DNA from: a bacterium
GTDB taxonomy: Bacteria; Pseudomonadota; Alphaproteobacteria; Rickettsiales; RI-342
Assembly (NCBI GenBank): GCA_016124905.1
Contig: WGMV01000008.1
Location: 46,521-110,520, forward strand
DNA length: 64,000 nt
Direction: 5' to 3'
Both the position numbers and the translations under genes were made by a program. Below the pieces are notes generated by a model. That model was given only the letters and a program-made list of their open reading frames with translations. It did no database searches and had not been told where the DNA came from. This document shows positions 1 to 9,041 of this stretch, in pieces. Position 1 is the stretch's first letter, and each line of letters starts with the position of its first letter.

Positions 1-851
1 ATGGTGCGGATGAACACCATGAAGGTCATGATGGAAACCCCCACGATGGCCGGGCCGAGGATAGGGCCCACCACCGGCACGCTCACCATCGCCAGCATGG
101 CCATCACCGCGCCGCCCGCGCGTGTCTCGTTCGCCTGCGGGTTGGTCTGAAACACCTGCGAGAACAGTGAATCCAGGTTATGCATGATATAGCCCGAACC
201 ATGGGCCGAATCGCCAAACCCCGCCGAGAGCACCAGCGCGATGCCGTCTTTCAGCATATACATGTAAAACCGGTAGAGAATACCGATGGCGAAATCCGCC
301 TCGGTGGCAAAAAACCAGACCATGCACATCTTGAACACGGCAATCGCCAGGTCGGATACTTTCATGGGCCTGAGCCCAAGCGTGAACACCATGCCCGTGA
401 TCACCACATAAAGCATCAACGCTGCGGCCAGCGGCGCCTTGATACTGTCGCGAATGCTGCACCAGAGCGTGCCGAACACCTGCCCCATGAGGGATTCCAC
501 CTGACAGGTGACGGAGGAGAAGATGCGCGGCACCACCTGGATGGTACGCTCAAAATCCGCCGCGCCCACGGGTGTGTTGGCCTCCGCCGTGGTGCCCACG
601 CCGCGAATGCCGCCCACCATGTAAGGGGAGGGGTCGCAGCAGGCGGTAAGATGGACGGTACAGCCGTCATAGCTGATGCTGCCCGCGGAATTGCATTGCT
701 GTGAATCGTTACGAATGCCGCCTGCCACGCTGTTGGTCGTGGGTGCACTGCCGCCGCCGCCGCCGGCATCATTGACGGCATAGGCAGGCATGGCTGGTGC
801 CATTAAGCACAATCCCATCATCACAGCGATCATGAGAAACTTCATTTTCAT
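1..851 (-). CDS. virB6: VirB6/TrbL-type type IV secretion membrane protein (partial, C-terminus beyond window)
   Basis: Minus-strand reading frame open to the window edge, about 283 codons visible. It begins with a signal-peptide-like segment ending in PAYA near residue 25. A Gly-rich and Cys-containing periplasmic stretch follows (about residues 28-95), then several hydrophobic helices, the usual layout of polytopic VirB6/TrbL proteins that form the inner-membrane part of a type IV secretion channel. The ATG at 849-851 overlaps the TGA of the upstream virB4 by 4 bp, so the two are translationally coupled. Assignment rests on topology and position beside VirB2- and VirB4-like genes; the family has little sequence conservation. 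The missing C-terminus prevents a length comparison. Confidence 0.72.
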   Translation of the reverse strand, partial: MKMKFLMIAVMMGLCLMAPAMPAYAVNDAGGGGGSAPTTNSVAGGIRNDSQQCNSAGSISYDGCTVHLTACCDPSPYMVGGIRGVGTTAEANTPVGAADFERTIQVVPRIFSSVTCQVESLMGQVFGTLWCSIRDSIKAPLAAALMLYVVITGMVFTLGLRPMKVSDLAIAVFKMCMVWFFATEADFAIGILYRFYMYMLKDGIALVLSAGFGDSAHGSGYIMHNLDSLFSQVFQTNPQANETRAGGAVMAMLAMVSVPVVGPILGPAIVGVSIMTFMVFIRT

Positions 852-3340
852 GCGGCTTCCTTCGCCCCCGAATCGGCACGCTCCATGGCATAATGCTGCA
901 GCACCGGCAGCCACTCCGCCGGGTTGTCGCCCGCCTCCGCCACGGCGCGGTGATAAAGCGCCAGGTTGTCCGGCGTGCCGGAAAGCACGCACAGCACATC
1001 TTCCATATCGGTCAGGTTCAGCTCGCCCACCACGGCCTCGCCATTATGGCGGAGCAGGAAGTGGCGGAACTCCCGTTTCATTTTCTTGAGCAGCGCAATC
1101 TCGCGGTCATTCAGGCCAAACACCTGCGTATAACTCGCCCCGGGGTCGGAATTGGGCAGATAGATCTCGGTGGCGATGTGGCGCATGATATCGGGGCTGA
1201 TGCGGCTGGCGCCCGCCACCTCCGGCATTTCGGTGGCGAAAATCACCATCGTGTTGCGCGCGCGGAACTTTTCCAGCCACGGGCCGATTTTGCTGGTGAA
1301 TATGTTATTGTCCAGCAGCTGCCATGCTTCGTCGAACACCACAATCGTCGGCTTGCCCGTCAGGCTGATATGCAGACGGAAGAGCATGTAAAGCAGCATC
1401 GGCTTGGCCGCTTCGCTTTCCTTCAGCACCTCGGCCATGTCGAACCCGAGCGTGCGCTCATCCATCGGCAAATTGTCCGTCTCATGGTCAAACACATGCG
1501 CCAGCGGGCCGTTCTGGCACCAGGGCATCAGCAGCTGGCCGAGCCGGGTGTGGCCCGTCTCATGCAGAGCGAGGGCGATGTTATACAAGCGCCGCTGCGG
1601 CTTGGGCATGCCGCCGATACGCCCGGCCACATCCATCAGCGCCGCCACCTCCGCCTCGTTCAGCTCGTCGTTGCGGTAGGTCATGAGCGACCAGAGCCAT
1701 TCCGCCCAGAAGTTCCGCGTCTCCGGCGTGTCGTTCAGCAGCAGCGGGTTCAGCTTCAACCGGCCGGATTTGGTATCCTGAATCGGGTGGAAATAATGCC
1801 CGCCCAGCGCATGAATGAAAATTTCCGACGCACGCGAATGGTCGAAAATCAACATGCGCGGCGAGAATTTCTGCGCCTCGCAGCAAAGGAAATTGAGCAG
1901 CACCGTCTTGCCCGCGCCATAAGGCCCGATGATGAGCGTGTGCCCGTTATCACCCGTGTGGAAATTGAAGAAATATGGCGTGCCGAACGCCGTGTAAAAC
2001 ACGCTGACCGCCGCGCCCCAATGGTTGCGCACAGCCTGGCCCGCAGGGAAGTTATGCAGCGAGGCAAACCCCCCGATGCGGGCAATATTGATAGGTCTGA
2101 GACGCGTGATGAACTCGAAATTCCCCGGCAGCTGCGACCAGTAGGTCTCCTCCAGCCGCACATCCTCACGCATCACCACGATGCCGAGCCGGTGCAGCCC
2201 GTTCACCGTGCGCGCCACCGATTGCTCCACTTCGCCGATGCTCTCACCCGAAAGCATGATGCAAAGCTGCTGCTCGCCATAATCGATGATGCGGCCGCGG
2301 TCGCTTTCGATCACGTCCTTCAGGCCGGATATCTCGGCGAATTCATCGTCACCGGAAATCTTGTTGATCGACTGCTGGTAATCATAAATGCGCTTCACCG
2401 CATCCGGGTTCACGAAATCCACGCACTGCGTGATCACCATTTCCTGCGGCAGTTGAAGGAACTCATCCAGCACATTGGTGTTAAGCTCGCGATATTCCTT
2501 GATGGTGAGCATCGCGCCGAAATGCCGCCCCTGCTGGCTACGCACCTCAAACAGGTTATAGCCGAAACCCACCACCGAATCCCCGAGGCAGGAGGAGATA
2601 TCCTGCTCCGGCACGGCCAGGTCGTTATTTTCCAGATGGATGATTTTGCTGAAAAATTCCATCGGCTCGGAACAATAGGCGTCGTCGCGTTCTTCCAGGC
2701 TCAGGCGGCGTGCGCCGAACTGCTCCAGCGTATAGAGCATGCCCTGCACCGTCTGTTCCAGCTCGGCATAGGCCTCGAACAGGAAATCCTCGCGGTAGCG
2801 ACGGTGGTTGGACGGCCACAGCGCCCGCGCGAATTTCAGCGGGTGGCTGATGCCGACCTCCTGCCCCTCGCGCACGATGGTGATGTAAAGCTCGTTGATG
2901 AACTTGTTTTCCCAGTCATGCTGCTCGCACCAGCGGCGGTTCACGTAGCTCGGCAGCCCGGCGGGAAAATTGCCGCCCGGGTCCAGGCTCTTGCGGCGGC
3001 GGATGGTGTGAAACCACAGCGCGTAACTGTCGTCGGGGATGCTGTCGAACACCGCCTCGCGCACGGCATCGCGCAGCTTGATCTTTTTCTTACCCACCGT
3101 CTCGGTCGTGAATCCAACAATTTTGATGATCTGCAGCAGCTCGCCGTTTTTGGTCAGCAGCGTGTGCGGGTTGAAATGGCAGGCATAGGGAATAAAATCA
3201 GAGACCGGCACATCCTGGCGCTTGTCGTTGCTGCGCGGGTCCGGCTTGGTTTGCGCCTGCTGCTGGCGGGATTTGGAACGCGCCTGCGTACCGGTGCGTT
3301 TCTTCTGAGTACTGGCGGGTTTTTTCTTTGCGCTTGCCAT
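848..3340 (-). CDS. virB4: VirB4-family type IV secretion ATPase
   Basis: An 830-residue protein of typical VirB4/TrbE length. Walker A is GPYGAGKT at about residues 472-479, and Walker B is in VVFDEAWQLLD at about 675-685. The N-terminal VirB4 domain occupies about residues 45-440. VirB4 ATPases sit at the cytoplasmic base of the secretion channel and power pilus assembly and substrate transfer. The first 40 residues are a Lys/Arg/Gln-rich tail (MASAKKKPASTQKK...) absent from typical VirB4 and probably disordered. The gene follows two VirB2-like pilin genes and overlaps the VirB6-like gene by 4 bp. Whether the system serves conjugation or effector export cannot be told from this window. Confidence 0.9.
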   Translation of the reverse strand: MASAKKKPASTQKKRTGTQARSKSRQQQAQTKPDPRSNDKRQDVPVSDFIPYACHFNPHTLLTKNGELLQIIKIVGFTTETVGKKKIKLRDAVREAVFDSIPDDSYALWFHTIRRRKSLDPGGNFPAGLPSYVNRRWCEQHDWENKFINELYITIVREGQEVGISHPLKFARALWPSNHRRYREDFLFEAYAELEQTVQGMLYTLEQFGARRLSLEERDDAYCSEPMEFFSKIIHLENNDLAVPEQDISSCLGDSVVGFGYNLFEVRSQQGRHFGAMLTIKEYRELNTNVLDEFLQLPQEMVITQCVDFVNPDAVKRIYDYQQSINKISGDDEFAEISGLKDVIESDRGRIIDYGEQQLCIMLSGESIGEVEQSVARTVNGLHRLGIVVMREDVRLEETYWSQLPGNFEFITRLRPINIARIGGFASLHNFPAGQAVRNHWGAAVSVFYTAFGTPYFFNFHTGDNGHTLIIGPYGAGKTVLLNFLCCEAQKFSPRMLIFDHSRASEIFIHALGGHYFHPIQDTKSGRLKLNPLLLNDTPETRNFWAEWLWSLMTYRNDELNEAEVAALMDVAGRIGGMPKPQRRLYNIALALHETGHTRLGQLLMPWCQNGPLAHVFDHETDNLPMDERTLGFDMAEVLKESEAAKPMLLYMLFRLHISLTGKPTIVVFDEAWQLLDNNIFTSKIGPWLEKFRARNTMVIFATEMPEVAGASRISPDIMRHIATEIYLPNSDPGASYTQVFGLNDREIALLKKMKREFRHFLLRHNGEAVVGELNLTDMEDVLCVLSGTPDNLALYHRAVAEAGDNPAEWLPVLQHYAMERADSGAKEAA

Positions 3341-3423
3341 GGTGCCTGGTCTGCTTGATAGATGCGACGATTATGCAGCAAAAACTTTAAAAAACCAGTG
3401 CGGCGGCTAATAATTCAAACGTC

Positions 3424-3789
3424 CTAACCAGTGCTGCCGCCAGTGGCGCCACCACCACCTCCACCGCCGCCGCCTGCGGTGGTGCCGCAGCTCGGGGTGA
3501 GGCCGGTCACGGCGGTCACGATGTTGGATGCCTGAAACACAATCACGATGCCACACACCGTCACCAGGATAAGCCCCCAGGAGATGCGGCCGAACATACC
3601 CATGAAGCAAAGGAAGATAATGGCCGCGGTTGCCAGTGGCTTGCCGATGTCATTCTGCGTCAGGGAAACGATCTTACAGATCACCTCCATCAGCGCAGCA
3701 CCTGATTGCGCAAATGCGCTGCTGGGAAAAACCAGCAGCGCAAGCGCAAGCACGACAATCAATTGACTGGCTTTTGCCACATACCGCAT
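3424..3789 (-). CDS. virB2: VirB2/TrbC-like pilin, second copy
   Basis: The start is placed at the ATG at 3787-3789 because it gives a clean signal peptide (MRYVAKASQLIVVLALALL... ending AFA at residue 27); longer in-frame starts add a charged leader. The 121-residue protein has two hydrophobic helices (about 50-66 and 71-90) around a short GRISWG turn, the classic VirB2/TrbC pilin hairpin. The C-terminus is an unusual polyglycine tail (nine Gly in a row, then ATGGSTG). It lies 22 bp after a related pilin gene that shares the GR[VI]SWG turn, so the pair are diverged paralogues. The likely role is the major or minor subunit of the secretion pilus. Confidence 0.72.
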   Translation of the reverse strand: MRYVAKASQLIVVLALALLVFPSSAFAQSGAALMEVICKIVSLTQNDIGKPLATAAIIFLCFMGMFGRISWGLILVTVCGIVIVFQASNIVTAVTGLTPSCGTTAGGGGGGGGGATGGSTG

Positions 3790-3811
3790 AAGGGTGTGCC
3801 TAAGGCGCTGC

Positions 3812-4189
3812 TTATTCGCAGAACCCGCCGCCACCCGTGCCACCGCTCTGGGAAGCAACCCACTCGGCAATCTGGGGAGCAGCAAACGTACCGGCGATAC
3901 CGGCGGCGATCATCACGGCCATACCCCAGGACACGCGGCCGAGCAGCGCGCCGATGGCGATGGTGATGATGGCGGCGGTCGCCACGGCTTTACCAGCGTC
4001 GCTGGTCACGATTTTTACGGCAGCGCAGATGCCGGTGCCGAATGCCGTCGTCTGGGCATGGGCGGCGATATCCGGGGCGAAGGTGGCAAACAGGGCGGCA
4101 ACGGCAAACGTTGCGGCGGTGTAGGCTTTTTCGCTGCTGAACAGGCGCGCTTTGGCATATTCAGCGGTGTGGAGGATTACTTCTTTCAT
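3812..4189 (-). CDS. virB2: VirB2/TrbC-like pilin, first copy
   Basis: A 125-residue protein with an N-terminal leader cleaved plausibly after AHA (residue 45), then two hydrophobic helices (about 67-84 and 89-105) joined by GRVSWG, matching VirB2/TrbC pilins. The C-terminus is Gly-rich (SGGTGGGGFCE). The start is supported by a GAAAGG-type ribosome binding site about 6 nt before the ATG. It is the first gene of the visible minus-strand cluster pilin-pilin-virB4-virB6. The long leader (about 45 residues) is a known trait of the family, where pilins are processed before insertion in the inner membrane. Confidence 0.75.
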   Translation of the reverse strand: MKEVILHTAEYAKARLFSSEKAYTAATFAVAALFATFAPDIAAHAQTTAFGTGICAAVKIVTSDAGKAVATAAIITIAIGALLGRVSWGMAVMIAAGIAGTFAAPQIAEWVASQSGGTGGGGFCE

Positions 4190-4484
4190 GACGGTACCTT
4201 TCGTGGCTGGAACTCAAAAATCAATGGTGGCGATTACGGATTCTGTTTTTCACCCTAACAGGCTTTGGCATCGGTTGGCACAGATATATGCAAGCCGATA
4301 ACACCGCCATGCAGAAGGAAAGGTCCAGAACCAGTAAACTGAAGTCATCCATAGGTCATATCCTGTAGCGACATCCCTTTGTTTCAGGCTATCACCCATG
4401 CATGACAGTTTTCTGACAGTCCTATGAATGCTTTAGGGCCGAGAAGTTGACGAAAGGTTAATGTCTTACCGCAGGTTGGGCGGT
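4190..4484. other. Intergenic region between the pilin operon and dxs
   Basis: About 295 bp without a supported gene. It must carry the promoter of the minus-strand pilin/virB operon and lies downstream of dxs, also minus strand. A short direct repeat of TGACAGT occurs around 4403-4422. No convincing -35/-10 pair, terminator with a T-tract or conserved RNA fold was seen by eye. Confidence 0.5.
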
Positions 4485-6401
4485 TTATGCGGCCTTTTTT
4501 CCGGCCTGTTTGGCAAGCGTCGTCACGGTGCTGGCAATGGATGCCGCATCCAGCCCGGCTTCCGCCCACATCACATCCATGCTCGCATGGTCCTGAAAAC
4601 GGTCCGGAAGGTTGAGATGCCTGAGTTTCAGGCCCTTATCCAGTGCGCCGGAAAAAGCCAGATAATTCGCCAGATGCGCGCCGAACCCACCGACCGAACC
4701 CTCTTCCACCGTCACCAATGCGCCATGATGACGCACCAGCTGGTCGATCAGCGTCGTATCCAGCGGCTTGGCGAAACGTGCATCCGCAACCGTAACGGAG
4801 ATACCCTGCTGGGCGAGCTGTTCGGCCGCTGCCAGACAATCCACCAGCCGCGCGCCGAAATTCACCATCGCCACATCCGTGCCCTCGCGCAGAATACGCC
4901 CTTTGCCCACTTCCAGCGGCTCGGGGAAAGTGGGCAGGGCCACGCCCATGCCTTCGCCGCGCGGATAACGGAATGCGGAAGGCCGGTCGTCAATCGCATG
5001 CGCCGTGGCCACCATGCGCACCAGCTCGGCCTCATCGCCCGCGGCCATCACCACCATGTTGGGCAGGCAGGTGAGGTAGGCGGTATCGAATGCGCCCGCA
5101 TGGGTCGCCCCGTCCGCACCCACCAGCCCCGCACGGTCAATGGCAAAGCGCACCGGCAGTTTCTGAATCGCCACATCATGCACCACCTGGTCATACGCGC
5201 GCTGAAGAAAGGTGGAATAAAGCGCCGCGAACGGCTTATATCCTTCGCACGCCATGCCCGCGGCAAAGGTCACCGCATGTTGCTCGGCGATGCCCACATC
5301 AAAGCAGCGTTCGGGAAATTTCTCTGCAAACTTGTCCAGCCCCGTGCCGCTCGGCATGGCCGCCGTGATGCCGACGATGCTTTTGTCCTTCTCCGCCAGC
5401 TGTATCAGACTGTTGGCGAACACATTCGTGTAGCTCGGCGCCTTGGAGGCCGTTTTGCTCTGCTGCCCCGTGCGGATGTCGAAACTCGCCACCCCGTGGT
5501 ATTTATCGGCCGCATCTTCCGCCGGCGCATAGCCATGGCCTTTCCGCGTTACCACATGCACCAGCACCGGCCCGCTCTCCTTCTGGTCGCGGATATTCTT
5601 CAGCACCGGCAGCAGATGGTCCAGGTTATGCCCGTCCACCGGCCCCACGTAATAAAAGCCCATCTCCTCAAACATCGTGCCGCCCATGGCCATGCCGCGC
5701 GCATAATGCTCGGCCTTTCGGGCCAGGCGGGCCAGCGGCTGCGGCATCTTGCTCACCAGATGTTTTCCAATGTCGCGCAGATGCAGATACGGCTTGGAAG
5801 AGACCAGCCGCGCCAGATAGGCGCTCATTGCTCCAGTAGGCGGGGCGATCGACATGTCATTGTCGTTCAAAATCACGATCAGCCGGCTGCCCAGCGCCCC
5901 GGCATTGTTCAGCGCCTCAAACGCCATGCCCGCGCTCATCGCCCCATCGCCGATCACGGCGATCACCTCGAAATCCTCGCCCTTCAAATCCCGCGCCACG
6001 GCCATGCCGAGACCTGCGGAAATGGAGGTGGAGCTATGCCCCGCGCCGAACGGGTCATACTCGCTCTCGCTCCGCTTGGTGAAGCCCGAGAGCCCGCCTG
6101 TTTTGCGGATGGTGCGGATGCGGTCGCGCCGCCCCGTCAAAATCTTGTGCGGATAGGCCTGATGCCCCACATCCCAGATGATTTTGTCCTTCGGTGTATC
6201 GAACAGGTAATGCAGCGCCACCGTCAGTTCCACCACACCGAGCCCCGCGCCAAGATGCCCGCCCGTGGTTGCCACCGCATTCACCGTCTCCTGGCGCAGT
6301 TCGTCCGCCACCTGGCGCAGTTGGCTTTCCTCCAGCTTCCGCAGGTCCGCCGGAAGGCAAATCGTATCAAGCAGGGCTGTGCTGTGGTTCACTGGTTCCA
6401 T
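4485..6401 (-). CDS. dxs: 1-deoxy-D-xylulose-5-phosphate synthase
   Basis: Full-length 638-residue enzyme that condenses pyruvate and glyceraldehyde 3-phosphate to DXP with thiamine diphosphate, the first step of the MEP isoprenoid pathway and also a source of thiamine and pyridoxal precursors. Visible signatures are [36 protein letters not shown], the ThDP motif GDGAMSAG...NDNDMSI and the transketolase pyrimidine-binding part with [15 protein letters not shown]. The start at 6399-6401 (MEPVNHST) fits the family N-terminus. It stands alone on the minus strand between the pilin operon and the divergent Mrp operon. The C-terminus ends AKQAGKKAA, as in other alphaproteobacterial Dxs. Confidence 0.97.
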   Translation of the reverse strand: MEPVNHSTALLDTICLPADLRKLEESQLRQVADELRQETVNAVATTGGHLGAGLGVVELTVALHYLFDTPKDKIIWDVGHQAYPHKILTGRRDRIRTIRKTGGLSGFTKRSESEYDPFGAGHSSTSISAGLGMAVARDLKGEDFEVIAVIGDGAMSAGMAFEALNNAGALGSRLIVILNDNDMSIAPPTGAMSAYLARLVSSKPYLHLRDIGKHLVSKMPQPLARLARKAEHYARGMAMGGTMFEEMGFYYVGPVDGHNLDHLLPVLKNIRDQKESGPVLVHVVTRKGHGYAPAEDAADKYHGVASFDIRTGQQSKTASKAPSYTNVFANSLIQLAEKDKSIVGITAAMPSGTGLDKFAEKFPERCFDVGIAEQHAVTFAAGMACEGYKPFAALYSTFLQRAYDQVVHDVAIQKLPVRFAIDRAGLVGADGATHAGAFDTAYLTCLPNMVVMAAGDEAELVRMVATAHAIDDRPSAFRYPRGEGMGVALPTFPEPLEVGKGRILREGTDVAMVNFGARLVDCLAAAEQLAQQGISVTVADARFAKPLDTTLIDQLVRHHGALVTVEEGSVGGFGAHLANYLAFSGALDKGLKLRHLNLPDRFQDHASMDVMWAEAGLDAASIASTVTTLAKQAGKKAA

Positions 6402-6489
6402 AACCGCATCAATAACGCTGAAGCTGGCTGTTTAACGCATTTTCCCACTTGCTGCAAACACTAGCATGCCCCCTGCGCGGCGAGGAGGG

Positions 6490-6517
6490 TTGCGCCCCCG
6501 GCCCGGACCGTTATAAC
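6490..6517 (+). promoter_or_regulatory. Candidate promoter of the Mrp antiporter operon
   Basis: TATAAC (6512-6517) matches five of six -10 bases and lies 16 bp after TTGCGC (6490-6495), which matches only three of six -35 bases. It lies 19-34 bp before the possible starts of the first Mrp gene. It is the only plausible promoter in the dxs-mrpE gap on this strand. Confidence 0.35.
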
Positions 6518-6550
6518 AGCATCTGGTATAAACCAATGCCGTGGGTGCCG

Positions 6551-7069
6551 ATGCGCTACCTTACATTGAGCCTGCTGCTGGCACTGTGCTGGGGAGTATG
6601 GTCCGGGCAGGGGTCGCCCTTTTTCATCGGCGCGGGCCTTTGTTCCGTCCTGCTCACCTGCTGGGTGGCTCACCGGCTGGCCATTTCCGACCGCGAAACG
6701 CGCAGGCTGCGCGTGCTGGTGCACACCCCGCGTTACTGGCTTTGGCTGCTGGTGGAAATGGCGCGTTGCAGCCTGCGGGTGATGCGGCTTTCCATCTCGC
6801 CCGGCATCAGCCTTCAGCCCAAATTCGGCTGGGTCATCACCGGCCTGAAGGACGATCTGCTGTTGGCCACCTATGCCAATTCCATCACGCTTACACCCGG
6901 CACCGTCTCGGTGGATGTCAATAAAAAGCCGAGCGGCAGCGCGGGTATTTATGTGCATGCGCTTGAGTCCTCATCGCTGGAGGAGCTCCGCCAGGGCGGC
7001 ATGGAAGCCCGCCTGCTCGGCCTCACCCGCGGCCTGCCGCTTCCCGGCATGGGAGGGAAAACCCCATGA
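6551..7069 (+). CDS. mrpE: Mrp-type cation/proton antiporter subunit E
   Basis: MrpE/MnhE-family protein of about 172 residues, a small membrane subunit of the multisubunit Na+(K+)/H+ antiporter. The start is ambiguous between ATG 6536 (MPWVPMRY) and ATG 6551 (MRYLTLSL); the latter puts the hydrophobic helix at the very N-terminus as is usual. Family features are the two N-terminal helices, the segment TYANSITLTPGTVSVDV and the C-terminal IYVHALESSS. It is the first gene of a nine-gene operon in which every junction overlaps; its TGA overlaps the mrpF start. MrpE helps assembly and stability of the complex and is not itself an ion path. Confidence 0.88.
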   Translation: MRYLTLSLLLALCWGVWSGQGSPFFIGAGLCSVLLTCWVAHRLAISDRETRRLRVLVHTPRYWLWLLVEMARCSLRVMRLSISPGISLQPKFGWVITGLKDDLLLATYANSITLTPGTVSVDVNKKPSGSAGIYVHALESSSLEELRQGGMEARLLGLTRGLPLPGMGGKTP

Positions 7070-7365
7070 TGCAGGCAGCCCTTATCTTGCTGTTGCTGTC
7101 CATGGCGCTGGTGCTGCTGCGCGCCATCAAAGGGCCCTCCCTGCCGGACAGGATTCTCTCCGCCAACGGTTTCGGCAGCAACATTGTCGCCTTCATCGCC
7201 ATCCTTGCCATCGGGTGGGACCGCGTCTCCTTCATCGACATCGCCCTCGTTTATGCGCTCATCAACATGATCCTTTCCGTGGCGCTGCTTAAAGGCTTTG
7301 AGTACGAACGGCTCGATGTGGAAGGCAACGAGCTTTACCACCCCACCAACCGGGACACGGCATGA
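7066..7365 (+). CDS. mrpF: Mrp-type antiporter subunit F
   Basis: A 99-residue protein with three predicted membrane helices and the MrpF hallmark GPSLPDRILSANGFGSN followed by FIDIALVYALINMILSVAL. MrpF subunits are small hydrophobic components required for activity of Mrp/Mnh antiporters. The ATG at 7066 overlaps the mrpE stop and its own stop overlaps mrpG by 4 bp. Length and motif agree with the family. Confidence 0.92.
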   Translation: MMQAALILLLLSMALVLLRAIKGPSLPDRILSANGFGSNIVAFIAILAIGWDRVSFIDIALVYALINMILSVALLKGFEYERLDVEGNELYHPTNRDTA

Positions 7366-7676
7366 TGGTGGTGCTCGGCCAGTTCCTCACCCTGCTTGGT
7401 GCGCTTTGCATGTTGATTGCCGCCATCGGCCTGGTGCGCATGCCGGATTTCTTCACGCGCATGCACCCGGCAGGCATCAAGGACAGCCTCGGCATGCCGT
7501 TGGTGATGATCGGGCTGATGCTGCAGCTCGGCTTCACACTGGAATGCGCCAAGCTTCTTTTGCTGCTGGTTTTCGTGCTGCTTACCAGCCCGGTGGCCAC
7601 GCATGCGCTGGCACGCGCCGCCCTCGTCATCCGCGAGAAGAAAGCCAGCATGAAAGGCACCGGCCATGATGCTTGA
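7362..7676 (+). CDS. mrpG: Mrp-type antiporter subunit G
   Basis: A 104-residue MrpG/PhaG-family protein. Three membrane segments and the family motif GLVRMPDFFTRMHPAGIKDSLG (about residues 26-47) are visible, followed by two C-terminal helices ending in a short charged tail. Start ATGATG at 7362 overlaps the mrpF stop. Acts in the inner membrane as part of the Mrp complex; order E-F-G then the MbhD-like protein and B-C-D is the split-A arrangement seen in many Gram-negative bacteria. Confidence 0.92.
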   Translation: MMVVLGQFLTLLGALCMLIAAIGLVRMPDFFTRMHPAGIKDSLGMPLVMIGLMLQLGFTLECAKLLLLLVFVLLTSPVATHALARAALVIREKKASMKGTGHDA

Positions 7677-8250
7677 GCATGTCGGCATCCTGCTGCTGCT
7701 GGTCGCCACGGCCTTTGCCGCGGCTCGCCTGCGCAAAACCATGATGGTGGCCATCCTGTTCGGCATTTTCAGCCTGCTCGTGGCCACCATGTACCTGCTG
7801 CTGGAAGCCCCCGACGTCGCCATCACCGAGGCCGCCGTCGGCGCGGGCATCAGCACGCTCGTCATCATCGCCACCTTACTGCATACCGGCAAGCATGACG
7901 ACCGCCCGCACAAGGGACATTTCCTGGTGCTTGGCATGGTCGCCTGCCTCGGCCTGGCGCTGATGCTGGTCATGCACCAGCTCCCCCCCATCGGGGAGGC
8001 CGATACCCCCGTCAACCGCCTGACGGATGCCAATGGCGATCTCACGGCCAACGGCCATTACCAGGCCAGCACCCAACGCGATATCGGCGTGCCCAACATG
8101 GTTACCGCCGTACTCGCCAGCTACCGTGGTTACGATACGATGGGCGAAACCGCCGTGGTCTTCACCGCGCTGATCGCCGTGCTGCTCATTCTCTGGCCGG
8201 GCATCCGTCACCTGTTCGGCGGCACACCTAAGGGAGACGGCCATGCGTGA
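7666..8250 (+). CDS. DUF4040/MbhD-domain subunit (equivalent of the MrpA C-terminal region)
   Basis: A 194-residue membrane protein. The motif LLLEAPDVAITEAAVGAGIS (about residues 44-63) is the DUF4040/MbhD signature that forms the C-terminal part of fused MrpA proteins. The remainder, with a hydrophilic loop (about 103-150) and a last helix (about 160-182), resembles the MbhE-like part. Its presence as a separate gene shows that no full-length MrpA is encoded here. It starts at 7666 (or the adjacent ATG 7669), overlapping mrpG by about 11 bp. Its role is within the membrane module coupling cation and proton movement. Confidence 0.85.
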   Translation: MMLEHVGILLLLVATAFAAARLRKTMMVAILFGIFSLLVATMYLLLEAPDVAITEAAVGAGISTLVIIATLLHTGKHDDRPHKGHFLVLGMVACLGLALMLVMHQLPPIGEADTPVNRLTDANGDLTANGHYQASTQRDIGVPNMVTAVLASYRGYDTMGETAVVFTALIAVLLILWPGIRHLFGGTPKGDGHA

Positions 8251-8692
8251 TCAGGTCGTGCTGCGCATCATCGTCAAATCCCTGATGCCCTTCATCCTGC
8301 TCTATGCCCTTTATGTGTTGCTGCATGGGGAGTTGAGCGCGGGTGGCGGCTTTCAGGCCGGGGTGATATGGGCTGCCGCCTTCATCCTTCACGGGCTGGT
8401 ATTCGGCACGCGGGATACGCAGCGTTTTTTGAGCATGCTCACGCTCTGCCGCATGGCGGCCATCGGTCTGGCCGTCTATCTCTTTACCGGCGTCGGTTCC
8501 ATGCTGCGCGAGCGCGCGTTTCTCACCTACGGCGCCCTGGCCGATGACGCCGTCAAAGGCCAGCTCTGGGGCATCATGCTGGTGGAAATCGGCATCTGTC
8601 TGACGGTGGGTGCGGTAATGCTCGCCATCTTTTACGCCTTCAGCGGCTACCGGGGTGAAAAGCTGGGGGCAGGGAAGGGCCATCATGGTTGA
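8243..8692 (+). CDS. mrpB: Mrp-type antiporter subunit B
   Basis: A 149-residue MnhB/MrpB-family protein with four hydrophobic segments and the family signature LYVLLHGELSAGGGFQAGVI (about residues 23-42). A good ribosome binding site (AAGGGAGA) precedes the ATG at 8243, which lies inside the end of the upstream gene. It is an inner-membrane subunit needed for assembly and ion transport of the Mrp complex. Confidence 0.92.
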   Translation: MRDQVVLRIIVKSLMPFILLYALYVLLHGELSAGGGFQAGVIWAAAFILHGLVFGTRDTQRFLSMLTLCRMAAIGLAVYLFTGVGSMLRERAFLTYGALADDAVKGQLWGIMLVEIGICLTVGAVMLAIFYAFSGYRGEKLGAGKGHHG

Positions 8693-9041
8693 GCACCTTC
8701 ATTACGACGTCGCCGTGATATTGATGATGACCGGGCTTTACATCGCCATTGCCAGCAGCAACCTGGTGAAAAAACTGATGGGCCTTGGCCTGTTTCAAAC
8801 ATCCGTGCTGCTGCTCTACATCGCCGCCGGCTGGGTCAAAAAATCCGTGCCGCCCATCCTGCGCGATGAGGCCGGCGCCGTCTATGCCAGCCCGCTTCCG
8901 CAGGTGCTGATGCTCACCGCCATCGTGGTGGGCGTGGCTACGCTTGCCGTCGGTCTGGCGTTGGTCATCCGTCTGCATGGCGCCTATGGCTCGCTGAATG
9001 AGCTGGAAATAGCCGATGCCGACCGGGAGGATAATGCGTGA
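8685..9041 (+). CDS. mrpC: Mrp-type antiporter subunit C (NuoK-like)
   Basis: A 118-residue NuoK/MrpC-family subunit. The start is taken at ATG 8685 (MVEHLHYD), which overlaps the mrpB TGA, and not at the longer upstream ATG. Three helices carry the conserved GLYIAIASSNLVKKLMGLGLF stretch and the DPLPQVLMLTAIVVG-like segment (here SPLPQVLMLTAIVVG), equivalent to NuoK of complex I. Its stop overlaps a GTG start of mrpD. Confidence 0.92.
   Translation: MVEHLHYDVAVILMMTGLYIAIASSNLVKKLMGLGLFQTSVLLLYIAAGWVKKSVPPILRDEAGAVYASPLPQVLMLTAIVVGVATLAVGLALVIRLHGAYGSLNELEIADADREDNA

Noticed and set aside
893..3358. Long open frame (821 codons) on the plus strand opposite virB4
   Set aside because: Composition is rich in His, Arg and Gln, no motif is visible, and it mirrors a clear VirB4 ATPase on the other strand; a GC-rich shadow.
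4461..6464. 667-codon plus-strand frame opposite dxs
   Set aside because: Complete Dxs motifs are on the minus strand; the opposite frame is His/Arg-rich without any domain.
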